Source: Ophiostoma sp. CBS 140.51 (taxonomy: Eukaryota > Ascomycota > Sordariomycetes > Ophiostomatales > Ophiostomataceae). Taken from it: a stretch of DNA of 64,000 nucleotides. Shown here piece after piece: positions 9,751 to 19,560 of the stretch. The position numbers and the translations under genes were made by a program. The stretch is taken from assembly GCA_029298735.1 (NCBI GenBank), contig JANSLP010000009.1, positions 62,001-126,000 of the forward strand. Reading direction: 5' to 3'. A model generated the notes under the pieces. The model had not been told where the DNA came from. It made no database searches and saw nothing but the letters and a program-made list of their open reading frames with translations. The first letter of the stretch is position 1; every line of letters starts with the position of its first letter.

Positions 9751-11379
9751 CTACGTGTTGTGGTGGGCGACTGTGGTCTGCAGATGGGGCATTTCATAAT
9801 GTTTGTTGGCATGTAGGAACCACCACACGGAAATCAACAAGACGATGCCAGTCAAAATGACGCAGTTGTAGTTCATGGTGGTGGCGTCAAAGGGCATCGC
9901 AGGCGGAAAGCAGAAGAAGACGGCGAACATCGTGATAAAGAGAACGGCTAACACATTTACAGGCACAGAAAACCGGCCCAGATCAAATGGCCCTGGGTGG
10001 AAATGGTGGCGGCGTGACAGCAGGTTGGCCGAAAAGACAATTGCATAAGACAGCGAGTTCAAAATCAAAAAGGAGCCGGTCAGGTTGGTGAAGCCAACAG
10101 AGCTGCCAAGCGGGATGGCGCCAAGGCCGGTTGTGATGATGCTGACAAACAGTGTGGCCGAAACGGGAGAGCCGAAACGGGCATTGACGCGGGAAAAGAT
10201 GCTGGAGAAGGGGACGGCACAGTCGCGTGCCAAAGCCCAATAAGCTCGGGACGCAGTCAAGACGGTGCCGGTGACGCAGCAGAGAAGTGACAAGAAAATG
10301 ATGAGAAGAAGGCAGAGAGTAGCAGCGGCACTGTTGGTGGCCTGGGCGTAGATGGCGGCGAGCGGGAACGTGTTGACTCCGCCCTGTAACACGGACATAT
10401 CTGTCACAGAGTAGCCCAAAGCAATGGCAAAGCAGAGCGCCGTCCAAAAGCCAAGGCCGATCTGCAACAAGATCCCGCGAGGCACATTACGGCGTGGGTC
10501 TTTGACTTCCTCGGCCATGTGGCTGATGGAGTCGGGTGTGCCAATGGTGAAAGCGCCGTTGAGAACACCCGTCAGAAAAGCCACTCCTCCAGACCAGCCT
10601 GTTGCATTGTTCTCCGCAAAGGAGCCCCAGACGTCGCGTTTCGTGGCGCGCTGATTGGGCATAACGGCCAGCGTAATAATCGTGGCCAGGCCGCCTGCGA
10701 GCACAAGGAAGAGACCAATACTCTGTGTGCGAGGCACAAAACCATTGCCGAGGGCAACACAGGCCGTGCACAGCCACAGCACGCCCAGGAAAGCCGTGTA
10801 GATGTGCCACTGCTCGGACACATAATCCGGATGGTACACAACATAAATTTGCACAAGCGCGTTGGCGGCTACCTGGGCGAGCGATGCCAGTGCAAACAAC
10901 CAAGCAGAAAAGTTGATCCAGCCAGCATAGAAGCCGACGATACGTCCGTGGCGCGGGCCGGCGACCATGGTAGCCCAATGGTAGACACCGCCGGACGATG
11001 GAAGTGCGGACGCCAGCTCGGCAAGGCTGAGGCCGATAAATGTGTAGTAGAATGTAGCCACCATAAAGCCATAGATGACGCCAGGGATGCCGCCGTTTAC
11101 TATGATGTGAGGTTGGAGGTTAGAATAAGCTGTATTTTTAAGTAGAAAAAGTAAAATACACATACAGATAGACACGGAGATTGACGAGCCAAGAACAACC
11201 CACGCATTGTCGATCGTGATGGCGGCGCCGGCGACTCGAATCAGGCCATATTGCCGTTTTAACTGGTCGGGATGGCCAGAGGCATTGAATTCGCCGTCCG
11301 TATCAAGCATCACGCCAACGGCCTCGTCGACCTCATGCGGCAGGCTGTCGTTAAGTTTGGATCTGTCGGTGAGACTCAT
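9751..11379 (-). CDS. GABA/amino-acid permease, APC superfamily (two exons)
   Basis: Exons 11166-11379 and 9751-11099 give 520 residues. The 66-bp intron at 11100-11165 begins GTATGT, has TTCTAAC as branch point and ends CATAG; removal gives VLGSSISVSILNGGIPGVIYGF, the normal helix-1/2 text of fungal GABA/choline permeases. Because 66 is a multiple of three and has no stop, the unspliced frame is open and would insert 22 residues. Other family text: LSLAELASALPSSGGVYHWA, NGAFTIGTPDSISHMAEEVKDPRRNVPRGIL and about 12 hydrophobic helices. The family imports GABA, choline or other amino compounds at the plasma membrane. It lies near the MATE and ureohydrolase genes, fitting a nitrogen-scavenging set. 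The substrate is uncertain. Confidence 0.9.
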   Translation of the reverse strand: MSLTDRSKLNDSLPHEVDEAVGVMLDTDGEFNASGHPDQLKRQYGLIRVAGAAITIDNAWVVLGSSISVSICMCILLFLLKNTAYSNLQPHIIVNGGIPGVIYGFMVATFYYTFIGLSLAELASALPSSGGVYHWATMVAGPRHGRIVGFYAGWINFSAWLFALASLAQVAANALVQIYVVYHPDYVSEQWHIYTAFLGVLWLCTACVALGNGFVPRTQSIGLFLVLAGGLATIITLAVMPNQRATKRDVWGSFAENNATGWSGGVAFLTGVLNGAFTIGTPDSISHMAEEVKDPRRNVPRGILLQIGLGFWTALCFAIALGYSVTDMSVLQGGVNTFPLAAIYAQATNSAAATLCLLLIIFLSLLCCVTGTVLTASRAYWALARDCAVPFSSIFSRVNARFGSPVSATLFVSIITTGLGAIPLGSSVGFTNLTGSFLILNSLSYAIVFSANLLSRRHHFHPGPFDLGRFSVPVNVLAVLFITMFAVFFCFPPAMPFDATTMNYNCVILTGIVLLISVWWFLHANKHYEMPHLQTTVAHHNT

Positions 11380-12252
11380 TGTTGGTGAAAGGGGTTGTTG
11401 CGAAGAAAGTATATATTTCGTAGGTGTATGCTGCGTAACACTCGGAACAAAGTCTTCGGAACAAAAACCTGGAACAGAGACTCATGGGTAAGGAGAGATG
11501 GAGATATCTCTGTTATTTGTATCTGCTTTGGCCGTGCATCGTTGAACAATGGCTCGTTCCTCATTCTATCATACCACCATCGGCCTTGACTTTCTTATCA
11601 CAACCCTCCGATGGTGGCAATAATTCGAGGGCAAGGAGATAAAAAATAATAAAAATAACAATGATACCCTACCCTACCCTACTCTATGATTCAAGGATTG
11701 GTCTAACAGATGTCAGATATGCTTGATAGTGCCGTACGACGTAGCCTGTCGCCAAAACAAAGACTACAGAAGCCCCAAGACTCCAAGACCCCAGCACAGC
11801 TGCTGGATAAGGGATAAGGGGGGTAAGTTACCTGGATTGGGCTTCCATGTGGTGTTGTTGTGGGTATGGGGGTAGTGGTGTTGATAGTGCGTCGATAAGC
11901 CCTTTCCCAATGGGGAAAGTTTGGCGCCGCGTCCTGATTGGCCAGTGTGAACGTGTAAGTGGGATATCCGGAAGGCAGTTCTAGGAGCAGCCACGAGGCA
12001 GTCTCCGCAAGCACGGGGAAAGAAGGAGCAACCCAGGCTTGATGACAGGTGGGAGTTGTTAGGCAGGCGGTAATTGAGTGTCTGATAAGTGTTTGTTTTA
12101 GATTTTTTTGCACGAGTTTATGGTTTGTTATGGTGTAATTTTGTATCTATTTTTCATTTTTTATCGACAACGCCCGCCGTTTTATTACCCGCATCCGTAC
12201 TTCCTCTACCGTCTCAATCACCTGCCCCATATATTTCTTTACACTCCTGATC
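11380..12252. other. Intergenic: upstream of permease gene, downstream of MATE gene
   Basis: About 870 bp without a recognised gene. Two GATA-factor-like sites lie here, TGATAA on the minus strand at 11595-11600 and AGATAA at 11637-11642; two such sites in this length is not beyond chance. A short CCCTA run (three and a half units) sits at about 11667. Confidence 0.4.
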
Positions 12253-13743
12253 CTATTCCTCATCCTCATCAAACTCACTCCGTACCGTAGCAACACCACC
12301 CGCTTCCAGACGGTCAAAGGCACGGCGCACCTCGGCGGGCCAATTGCTCAACGCAACAATGCCCCACTCAAGCAGGCCGACCAAGAACAGGGCAACACAC
12401 TGGCCGCACCAGAGACCAGTGAGGCCCCAGCCGTGGAAGGCCAATAAAATACCCGCAGGCAGCGCGGCGCCGTAGTAGCTGACCAGGTTGACCAGCGCGC
12501 CAACCCATTGGCGGCCCATGCCACGCAGAGCACCACCACAGCTGCCATTGAGGCCGTCAGCAATTTGGAAGAGAGCAACATAAGGCATGACGGCGGCGAC
12601 AATGGCGGCGACATCAGCATCGTCACTGAAGACACGACCGAGCACGTGGCGGCTGGCCATGAGGAGGATAAGCAGCAGTGTGCCGAGAATCACAGACAGG
12701 ACCGCGGCAGAATGGGCCGAACGACGGGCTCCGGCGGCATCACGAGCACCAAGCAGATTGCCGACGCGTACAGACGCAGCAACACCCAGACCAAAAGGAA
12801 CTGTGTTGATAACCTGGTCCATGGTCATGATGACAGACTGGGCGGCGAGTGGAACAGTACCCAGACGGCCGGCAGCGAGGGCCACAATCTCAAAAGCCCA
12901 CCACTCGGAGCCGACGTGGACTACACCCAGAAGCGCGAGCTTTGCAAAGGCGCCCATTCCAGTGCTGGCAGCACGGCGCACCGCCCAGCCAGACCATCCA
13001 GCACGGCCGTGGTGCTCGGCGCTGGCAATGTAAGCAGTCAAGAGGCCGCATGACAGCCAGTAGCTGATGCCGGTGGCGATCGGTGCGCCATCAAGACCGA
13101 GACCCAGGCTGTAGACAAACACGTACTGCAGGACGGCATTGAGCGGCGCCGTGATGAGCAGCACGCAGGTGCCGACACTGTAGAGGCCCTGTGCCTGCAA
13201 AAACTTCTTGAGGCACTCAAAATAGACGTAACCCAGACCACCAGGGGCAAGAATCCGCAGGAAACGCGCGCTCTGGAAAGAAATCACGGGGTCCTGGCCA
13301 AGCGCGCGGAACAGCGGCTCAGAGCCAAAGCACCAGAAGAGGGCGACGGCCGCATACAGAGCTGTGAGGACGAGAAAGCCACGCTGGAGAAGGACGCCGA
13401 GACTGCCCTTATCCTTGTCGGCGGAGCCCGTAAAACAGCTCGATGCCAGCGTGTCAATGGCCGTTGTGCCGCCCAGGGCCACAAGCCAGCCCGTCGCCAT
13501 AGCAAACATGTACGAGAAGGCGGCCGTGGCCAGTGCTTCGGGCGACAGCTGGCCGACGACGAGAACAGACACGGTCTGCAAGCTATTTTGCAGCATGTAG
13601 GCAAACATTACGGGCACCGAGGCTTTGAACAGCAGGGCCATCTCGGCGAGCCATTCTCGAGGGTCGGCCTTCGTCCCAGTTTCGGTGATGGGGCCGGTGT
13701 GGCCATCGTGGCCGGCGAGAAGGGCGGTACGTTCGTCTGACAT
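12253..13743 (-). CDS. MATE family multidrug/metabolite exporter
   Basis: Single exon, 496 residues from the ATG at 13743 (MSDERTALLAGHDG). Twelve hydrophobic segments in two homologous halves are visible. Family text: FKASVPVMFAYMLQNSLQTVSVLVVGQLSPEALA with the usual MATE helix-1/2 pattern, GTTAIDTLASSCFTG, FECLKKFLQAQGLYSVGT, GSEWWAFEIVALAAGRLG, AAQSVIMTMDQVINTVPFGLGVAASVRVGNLLGA and LRGMGRQWVGALVNLVSYY. Overall it resembles yeast Erc1-type proteins. MATE transporters exchange protons or sodium for organic cations or metabolites at the plasma or vacuolar membrane. It is divergent from the secreted ureohydrolase gene with a shared 970-bp promoter region, so co-regulation and handling of a guanidino or amine compound is possible (inference). 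Confidence 0.9.
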   Translation of the reverse strand: MSDERTALLAGHDGHTGPITETGTKADPREWLAEMALLFKASVPVMFAYMLQNSLQTVSVLVVGQLSPEALATAAFSYMFAMATGWLVALGGTTAIDTLASSCFTGSADKDKGSLGVLLQRGFLVLTALYAAVALFWCFGSEPLFRALGQDPVISFQSARFLRILAPGGLGYVYFECLKKFLQAQGLYSVGTCVLLITAPLNAVLQYVFVYSLGLGLDGAPIATGISYWLSCGLLTAYIASAEHHGRAGWSGWAVRRAASTGMGAFAKLALLGVVHVGSEWWAFEIVALAAGRLGTVPLAAQSVIMTMDQVINTVPFGLGVAASVRVGNLLGARDAAGARRSAHSAAVLSVILGTLLLILLMASRHVLGRVFSDDADVAAIVAAVMPYVALFQIADGLNGSCGGALRGMGRQWVGALVNLVSYYGAALPAGILLAFHGWGLTGLWCGQCVALFLVGLLEWGIVALSNWPAEVRRAFDRLEAGGVATVRSEFDEDEE

Positions 13744-14249
13744 CGCCAAAGTGTCGTAATTCAAGATAGGGTGGAATATTTGTTGCCAAGTTTTTATGTG
13801 TCGAAGTTCTTAAAAACGAGATTCTGTCTGACGAAAATAAAAGAGAAACAGCTATGCCGACAGCTTGGACCCTAAACTAGACGCAACAGTCCAATGTAGG
13901 GCAGATATTCCGAGCCTTTATTTTGTGAGCTTGTCTATTCGTGTCCACGAAACTGTTGCCGGTTGGAAACAGTAAAGCAAATCAAACAGAAACCCCCGAA
14001 TATCACCGAATAGAGCTCTTCCGATAGGCGGCCGGCAGAAGGAAGGAGCCACCCACCACTCTTTCCACTTTAACCCCCACCACGGCCCCTCCACTACGCG
14101 ATCAACGACGTTGTTTAACTTGTTGTGAAATATTCTCACCCTCTTTACTCTTTGCATCCAAAAACTTTGTGCACGCTGTTTACTTCCTAAACCAGCAAAG
14201 TAGCCGCCGTATCTGCCGATGCAGAGTGTTGATGAAGAGGGTGGTCTGG

Positions 14250-14260
14250 TTATCTGATAA
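14250..14260. promoter_or_regulatory. Overlapping palindromic GATA-factor sites
   Basis: TTATCTGATAA places AGATAA (minus) and TGATAA (plus) back to back, both matching the HGATAR consensus of fungal nitrogen regulators of the AreA/Nit2 type. It lies about 455 bp before the ureohydrolase start and 510 bp before the MATE start. Paired HGATAR sites are the arrangement known to bind AreA well; function here is inferred. Confidence 0.45.
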
Positions 14261-14609
14261 CAATAACAGGCTCCTTTCAGGGCTTTGACGGCGGGTGCAC
14301 TAACACTTAAAGACCCACCTACCCAATTAGGCAACTTAACCACCTCCCGGTCCAGACTCCCACTCAACGTCCACCCCGACATCAACTCACGTCACAACAG
14401 CGACATCGCGGGCCCCATGAGCCCGACAGACCGATCTTGCTCCCCTCATTAACCCAATGTAGCAACTTAGGCACTGCGCGGCACTACAAGGTGCTGCATG
14501 GCACTTACAGAGCTCTCCACGTTCGTGTTCCACTTCCTTTTCTGGGCAGCAAAGGAAGCTGTCTGCGACCACGCCTTGAGACCAGAGCTCCAGAGCTCGC
14601 CAAACAACA

Positions 14610-14615
14610 TATAAG
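14610..14615 (+). promoter_or_regulatory. TATA-like element of the ureohydrolase gene
   Basis: TATAAG sits 103 bp before the ATG at 14713, followed by a C/T-rich leader (CTCTCTTTTCTTCTC) that looks like a transcription start region. Confidence 0.35.
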
Positions 14616-14712
14616 CTGCCATATGCAGGAAGAAGTCTACTTGCATGCTTGCTCTCTTTTCTTCTCAACTTTATTCCAACACCCGTTTGACACCTGTTGA
14701 CTCCTCCTCAAC

Positions 14713-16024
14713 ATGCATATTTCTTCACTCTTGTCGCTTGGTTTGGCGACCGCCGCTGCTGCGCACAGCAACCATGCGCAAAAGGTCCTCGAAGGCCCCC
14801 TGGAGTCGCTGTGGTACAACCGTGTGCCTGGCGATGACCGCGGTGCTGGCGCCGAGTCGGTGTTCTCAGGCATCACGACATTTGGCAGCTTGCCGTACCG
14901 GCCATGCCTGGCCAGCGACAAGATCAAATACGACATTGCCTTTATGGGCGCGCCCTTTGACACGGGCACGTCGTACCGTCCTGGTGCACGCTTTGGTCCC
15001 AACGGTATCCGCCAGGGTTCGCGTCGTCTGCCGCTGATTGGCACCTACAACGTGCCCCTGAAGACGAACCCGTACAACAACTGGGCCACCGTGCTTGACT
15101 GCGGCGACATTCCCGTTACCCCCTACGACAGTGCTCACGCTTTGCAGCAGATTGAGGAGGGCCACTACCAGCTGCTGAGCCGTGAGCCGGCCACGCACGC
15201 CGACAAGGAGGGTCCTGCCCTGGGCGGCCGCACGCTGCCCCGCATCATTACCATGGGCGGCGACCACACCATCACGCTGCCCCTGTTGCGATCCATCAAG
15301 CGTGCCTACGGTCCTATCAGTGTCATTCACTTTGACAGCCACTTGGACACATGGCGTCCCAAGGTCTTTGGCGGCTCGCCGTCCGAGACGGCCAAGATCA
15401 ACCACGGCACGTACTTTTGGTACGCCGCCAAGGAGGGTCTCCTGCGCAACGACAGCAACATCCACGCCGGCATTCGCACTCGCCTCAGCGGTCCCACTGA
15501 TCTTGATGACGATGGCTACTGTGGCTTTGAGATTGTCGAGGCCCGCGATATTGACAAGATTGGCACCGATGGTATTGTCAAGCGTATCCTGGACCGTGTC
15601 GGCACCACCAACCCCGTCTACCTGTCCATTGACATTGACACGCTGGACCCGGCCTTTGCCCCGGCCACAGGTACCCCCGAGACAGGCGGCTGGTCGACAC
15701 GCGAGTTCCGCGCCATTCTGCAAGGTCTGCAGGACCTCAACCTGGTGGCGGCCGACATTGTCGAAGTTGCGGTACGTACAACAACCTCCACAAACCTTAC
15801 GTTGCGAATAATGCAGGCGATGCAAACAACACAACAAAAACTGGCGAACTGGATGAAAGTGGCTAACTCGCTGGCCTTTGTCGGGTCCTTCTTCCTTTTA
15901 GCCCGCCTACGACACGAATGCCGAGCAGACGACCATGGCCGCGGCCGACGTGCTGTTTGAGATTATGACCATGATGGTCAAGAAGGGCCCACTCAGCCAG
16001 TCCATCCCGGCCGCTGAGCTGTAA
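14713..16024 (+). CDS. Secreted ureohydrolase (agmatinase / guanidinobutyrase-like, arginase family)
   Basis: Exons 14713-15771 and 15902-16024 give 393 residues; the 130-bp intron starts GTACGT and ends TTTTAG, joining IVEVA to PAYDTNAEQTT, the family's usual C-terminal text. The N-terminus MHISSLLSLGLATAAAAHS is a clear signal peptide, so the enzyme is probably secreted or wall-located. Metal ligands are intact: GGDHT (His185), HFDSHLD (Asp208, His210, Asp212) and SIDIDTLDP (Asp307, Asp309). The family splits a guanidino compound into urea and an amine. Agmatine (to putrescine) or 4-guanidinobutyrate (to GABA) are the likely substrates; arginase is less likely because the closing motif is APATGTPETGG. 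The GABA-type permease nearby makes guanidinobutyrate attractive. Divergent from MATE, convergent with the regulator gene. Confidence 0.9.
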
Positions 16025-16261
16025 AGTGAGAAGAAAAAGAGAGTCAATTTGGAATGCAGAAAGGAAGCGTGAAAGGAAAAGACATTTTACGACAGATTGG
16101 GGTAGATGGGGATATTTCAATCACATTTTCAAAGCAATTTATACGTTACAAATCATACATTAAATCGTACATCATACTACTTATGCCGGTTTTAGTTCTA
16201 GTTCTTTCGAATCATCCCTTGTAGTTCATACCAGTCCGCCTTCAAACTAAAATATGAAAAA

Positions 16262-18115
16262 TCAAAACAAAATGATATTGTAATTCAGTTCGTCCAACAA
16301 AGCCTCTGCACACAGCCGTCCGTCCACATCCCCTCGTCGTGCCCGTAGCCGCCACACATCTTCTAGAGCCCGCCTCAACAGCTGCACGTGCCGTGAACCT
16401 ATGCTCGCTGCAAAGGCATCCAAGGCTGCATGTGCCCATGCCTGTGATGTCGGTAGAAATGCCTCACATCCTGCTGTAAAGAGTGGCAGTGCCATGGCCA
16501 CCCATGCACTGCACGGCGCACCCTGTGTCATTTGCCCAGCCATTCGTCGGATCTCACAGACGGCACGTTGTATGAGGGCTGCGCACGACGGCAGGCGGAA
16601 GAGCCGGCGGTAGACGTGGATGAGTGTGGCCTGCTGGAAGCATCCATGACAGAAAGCAAACTCGCGGGCGGCAGCTGGGGTCAAGGCCGGTGCAGGAATG
16701 TGGTGGATGACGGGGGTTGCTGTTGTTGTCGTTGCTGTTGATGATGATGATGCTGTTGACGAGGTCGTAATTGTGTGCACTTCCTTAGGTTCCAGAGCCT
16801 GGACCAGGGCGCGGGCAAGTAGTGTTTCTGCAGTGACACGCGCGGGCCCTTTAAGGTGACGTGCGGCGAGTATGTTGTCGTCATCAAATTCATCGTCGTA
16901 GTCTACATCGACATCTTCATCTTTGTTGTCAACATCAATAGCCGGCATCGTAGAGGCAAGCTGTTCCACTTGCTGTAGAATATCAAACAGCTCGGCACTA
17001 CAGCCAAGAAACCCATCGATCCGCGGTCCGGGCATGGCCGTAGCTGTTGCCGTATTGGGTTCCACAGGCGTAGGGCCAATCCTATCGTCCGTCTCGCCTT
17101 CGTCTTCCTCGTCATTGCCATCATTCTCTTCCTCAATGGTACGGTCGGCCATGGCCTCGTTGCGACACCGTGCAACATGGGGCAGCGTTTGTAACGACAG
17201 GTACAGCTGCGAGAGATGGCCCATGGCGGAGCGTGAGGTTGATGCCGACGAAGATGAGACAGACCTTCCTCGCGCCACAAAAGCATCTAGGGCCCGGGCT
17301 CCGCCCAGAAGCGCCTGGATACCCTGCAGATGGATACGCCACGACGACGCCGACGCGTCGGCTGCAAAAACGTCCGCCAGGCACCACAGAAGGCAGGTGG
17401 CCACGAGGTTATCCCCACCCTGTTGCCGCCGGCTTTCCACTGCCTGTCGTAGCAGAGCCAGCCCTGAGATTTGCAGGTGTTCAATCACCCGCGGCAGGCC
17501 GATACCGCCAATGTCCGACAGTCCTCGCGACGCCAAGCCGGCAGCAGACAGCGCCAGTCCTGCCGACAACAGGTGCGGCTCATGAAGCATGGCCGGCACG
17601 AGTCCCTGGGCGAGGTCGTGGTGGATGGCTGGGTGGACGGAGAGAGACGCCAGAACGTCGCGTGCAAAGTAGTCGAGCAGCCGTTGATAATGCGGTGCCA
17701 GTGGAACGCCATTGGGCAGCCGGACGAGAACAACGGGTGCGACAGTCTCGCTCTCAGTGTTGTCGTTGGTGTCGTCAGTGTTGGCAATGCTGGCTAAGGC
17801 CAGTCCATTGCCGTTTTTGCGGAGTTCATCGGCCTGCAGCTCGGCTGTCAGACCGTTTCTCACTGTTAATGCCTGGTTTTGATCCGATGTTGTCGTCCTC
17901 GTCGTTGTTGACGGCGATGTCAGCATAAACATGACTCGGTCCTCTTGGGTCTCTCGACTTTCCCGACTTTCCCGGTCAACTTGAACAATTTTGAGTGTAT
18001 ATCGACATGTCCGGCGGAAATCAGTGCATCGTCCGCAGGCCGGCTGCGCCTCGTCACACTTGCGCCGCCGGCGCCGGCACTCGTCACATCCTAGCCGCGA
18101 GCGCGCTCTGGGCAT
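16262..18115 (-). CDS. Zn2Cys6 transcription factor with fungal-specific regulatory domain
   Basis: Single open frame, 617 residues from the ATG at 18115, which immediately precedes the zinc cluster; the frame is open 38 codons further upstream. Residues 9-37 carry CDECRRRRRKCDEAQPACGRC followed by TDFRRTCRY, the six cysteines of a binuclear zinc cluster. Residues about 150-600 resemble the Fungal_trans_2 type: LPNGVPLAPHYQRLLDYFARDVLASL, LLWCLADVFAADASASSWRIHLQGIQALLGG and CFQQATLIHVYRRLF near the end. An acidic Asp/Glu-rich linker and a Ser/Thr run interrupt the middle. It should bind CGG-type sites and act in the nucleus. Its location beside the metabolic genes suggests a pathway regulator for one or both groups (inference). 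Confidence 0.88.
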   Translation of the reverse strand: MPRARSRLGCDECRRRRRKCDEAQPACGRCTDFRRTCRYTLKIVQVDRESRESRETQEDRVMFMLTSPSTTTRTTTSDQNQALTVRNGLTAELQADELRKNGNGLALASIANTDDTNDNTESETVAPVVLVRLPNGVPLAPHYQRLLDYFARDVLASLSVHPAIHHDLAQGLVPAMLHEPHLLSAGLALSAAGLASRGLSDIGGIGLPRVIEHLQISGLALLRQAVESRRQQGGDNLVATCLLWCLADVFAADASASSWRIHLQGIQALLGGARALDAFVARGRSVSSSSASTSRSAMGHLSQLYLSLQTLPHVARCRNEAMADRTIEEENDGNDEEDEGETDDRIGPTPVEPNTATATAMPGPRIDGFLGCSAELFDILQQVEQLASTMPAIDVDNKDEDVDVDYDDEFDDDNILAARHLKGPARVTAETLLARALVQALEPKEVHTITTSSTASSSSTATTTTATPVIHHIPAPALTPAAAREFAFCHGCFQQATLIHVYRRLFRLPSCAALIQRAVCEIRRMAGQMTQGAPCSAWVAMALPLFTAGCEAFLPTSQAWAHAALDAFAASIGSRHVQLLRRALEDVWRLRARRGDVDGRLCAEALLDELNYNIILF

Positions 18116-18948
18116 AGCACAGATGACAATCAGAAAGTCTGTTGTTGTCCGCAGGCCACAAAGCGGCGTGGATAAGTGTGGAGAGAGCGATGCATTTGTT
18201 GTATTGGCAAAGATTTTTGTTTGTTGCACGTCGTGTTTTGAATTGGATTAATGTGTTTTCATATTTGGTTTTTGAGGTGGTTTTCGATCTGGTTTTGAAT
18301 GCCGTCTTTCGTCCTTGGTATGAATGACTCCAGTGGCTTTTCCCCCTAGATAACCACACCGAGGGCAATTGGCTGCGATGTTAACCGAAGCGACAACGGA
18401 AAGATAAGAGCCTGGCATCATGTGTGTGCGCTAGCCTACTGTTCCAACACTAAATCCCCAAAAACAGGCCGCCAATGACACGCCAACATTCACACCATCG
18501 ACACCTACAGGAGGCGGAGACAGTTCGGGGTCTCGGCCTGGCCACATTCTCTTAGCATACAATGCGCTTTGTTTTCTGCCGGTTCCCTCACACTCCTCCG
18601 TTCTGATCATTAAAAAAAGGGCCATGACGAGCACAAATCTGTATCAATTTGTCGAGGCTGCAGTCCCTTTCTTTAACATTTGAGCTAGTCTTGCGGTTAA
18701 GACTGGCCAATTCTGGTGTTGTCTGTAGCCATCGTTACATCCCAAGTGACTTGTGAAGCCATAAAAGATAGTTTCCGGCCAAAATATTTGATTTTCTTGT
18801 TTTTCTTTTGCTTTGTCTAGTTCTTGCACTCGTCGTTGAGAATGGGGCAAGGATGCCTTTTTGCGTTATTCAAACTTTGCCAACGCTTGCAAGGCTTTGT
18901 GCCTGCACACACCTTTCAACGTCTTCATTGTTTTCCATTCAATAAAGT
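18116..18948. other. Intergenic: upstream of Zn2Cys6 gene
   Basis: About 830 bp with no recognised gene. The part next to the regulator start probably holds its promoter. Confidence 0.35.
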
Positions 18949-19560
18949 CTAAAACTGCACCGTCTTGATGATTGGCTTGCCGGGTCCCATTCTTGCAGAA
19001 GCGACGACTTCCTGTCTTACAAGATTATTGTCGATAATGGAATAATATGTATCCAAGAATCGTTTACTACTGCGAAAAACTCCCGGTCCGTAACGCAGCA
19101 AGATTGGATGGTTGGTATGCAGAGCTATTATGACAAGACGTACCACATCTAGTATGGAGGTAAAGGCAAAAGGCCTAAAAAAAGGCATACGTCAAACAGC
19201 GTGGCGGCGAAGCATATCGAAAGGTTGGAAACTAGGTAATAAATTGGAAGTAAAAATGGCAGGATGGCTTTGGGAGGCTGCGTGACACGCAACACGTGTG
19301 GGAAGTTCTGTATGAAAATAATGTAGCTAGCAAAGTCATCTGTCTGACTAAGTTTATGTCTACCCCGTACGGCAGTGGCCACATCCCCTCCACCGACAAC
19401 ATTACAAGCAATGCTGATGACGAAAGAGATTCTCCCCTCAATGTTTGTCTTCCGCGAAAACCCATGGCTCTTGTCAGTGACAATATCAAAGCCTCTCTAC
19501 ACAGCTGTACTGCAACGTGGCCGACTATGTACGGATCGCCTCGGTGGCGCTCGTCGTAGT
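18949..19560 (-). pseudogene. Decayed protein-coding remnant of unknown family
   Basis: Read on the minus strand, coherent protein-like text appears in three frames that follow one another: AYYDERHRGDPYIVGHVAV (about 19560-19500), then GFDIVTDKSHGFSRKTNIEG and FASYIIFIQNFPHVLRVTQP with a hydrophobic stretch (about 19490-19149), then SILDVVRLVIIALHTNHP to GPGKPIIKTVQF and a stop at 18949. The changes of frame and missing start argue for decay; unrecognised small introns are the alternative. I cannot name the family. Confidence 0.4.

Larger units (their letters stand above)
13744..14712. other. Divergent promoter region between MATE and ureohydrolase genes
   Basis: About 970 bp shared by two genes reading away from each other. 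It contains the overlapping GATA sites and the TATA-like element listed separately. No coding segment is supported. Confidence 0.5.

Noticed and set aside
11665..11686. CCCTA repeat as an internal telomere-like sequence
   Set aside because: Only three to four units and not the TTAGGG/CCCTAA hexamer; the GGGTTAAGGGTTAG string near 23776 is likewise too short.
11703..12113. 136-codon minus-strand frame between permease and MATE genes
   Set aside because: No ATG at its head, no family resemblance, and it lies in a normal promoter/3' region.
14866..15837. 323-codon frame antisense to the ureohydrolase
   Set aside because: A shadow of the GC-biased sense codons; the sense gene has intact metal motifs and a proper intron.
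240..18115. A single secondary-metabolite cluster covering the whole left arm
   Set aside because: No backbone enzyme (polyketide synthase, peptide synthetase, terpene cyclase) is present; the genes fit sugar and nitrogen catabolism better.
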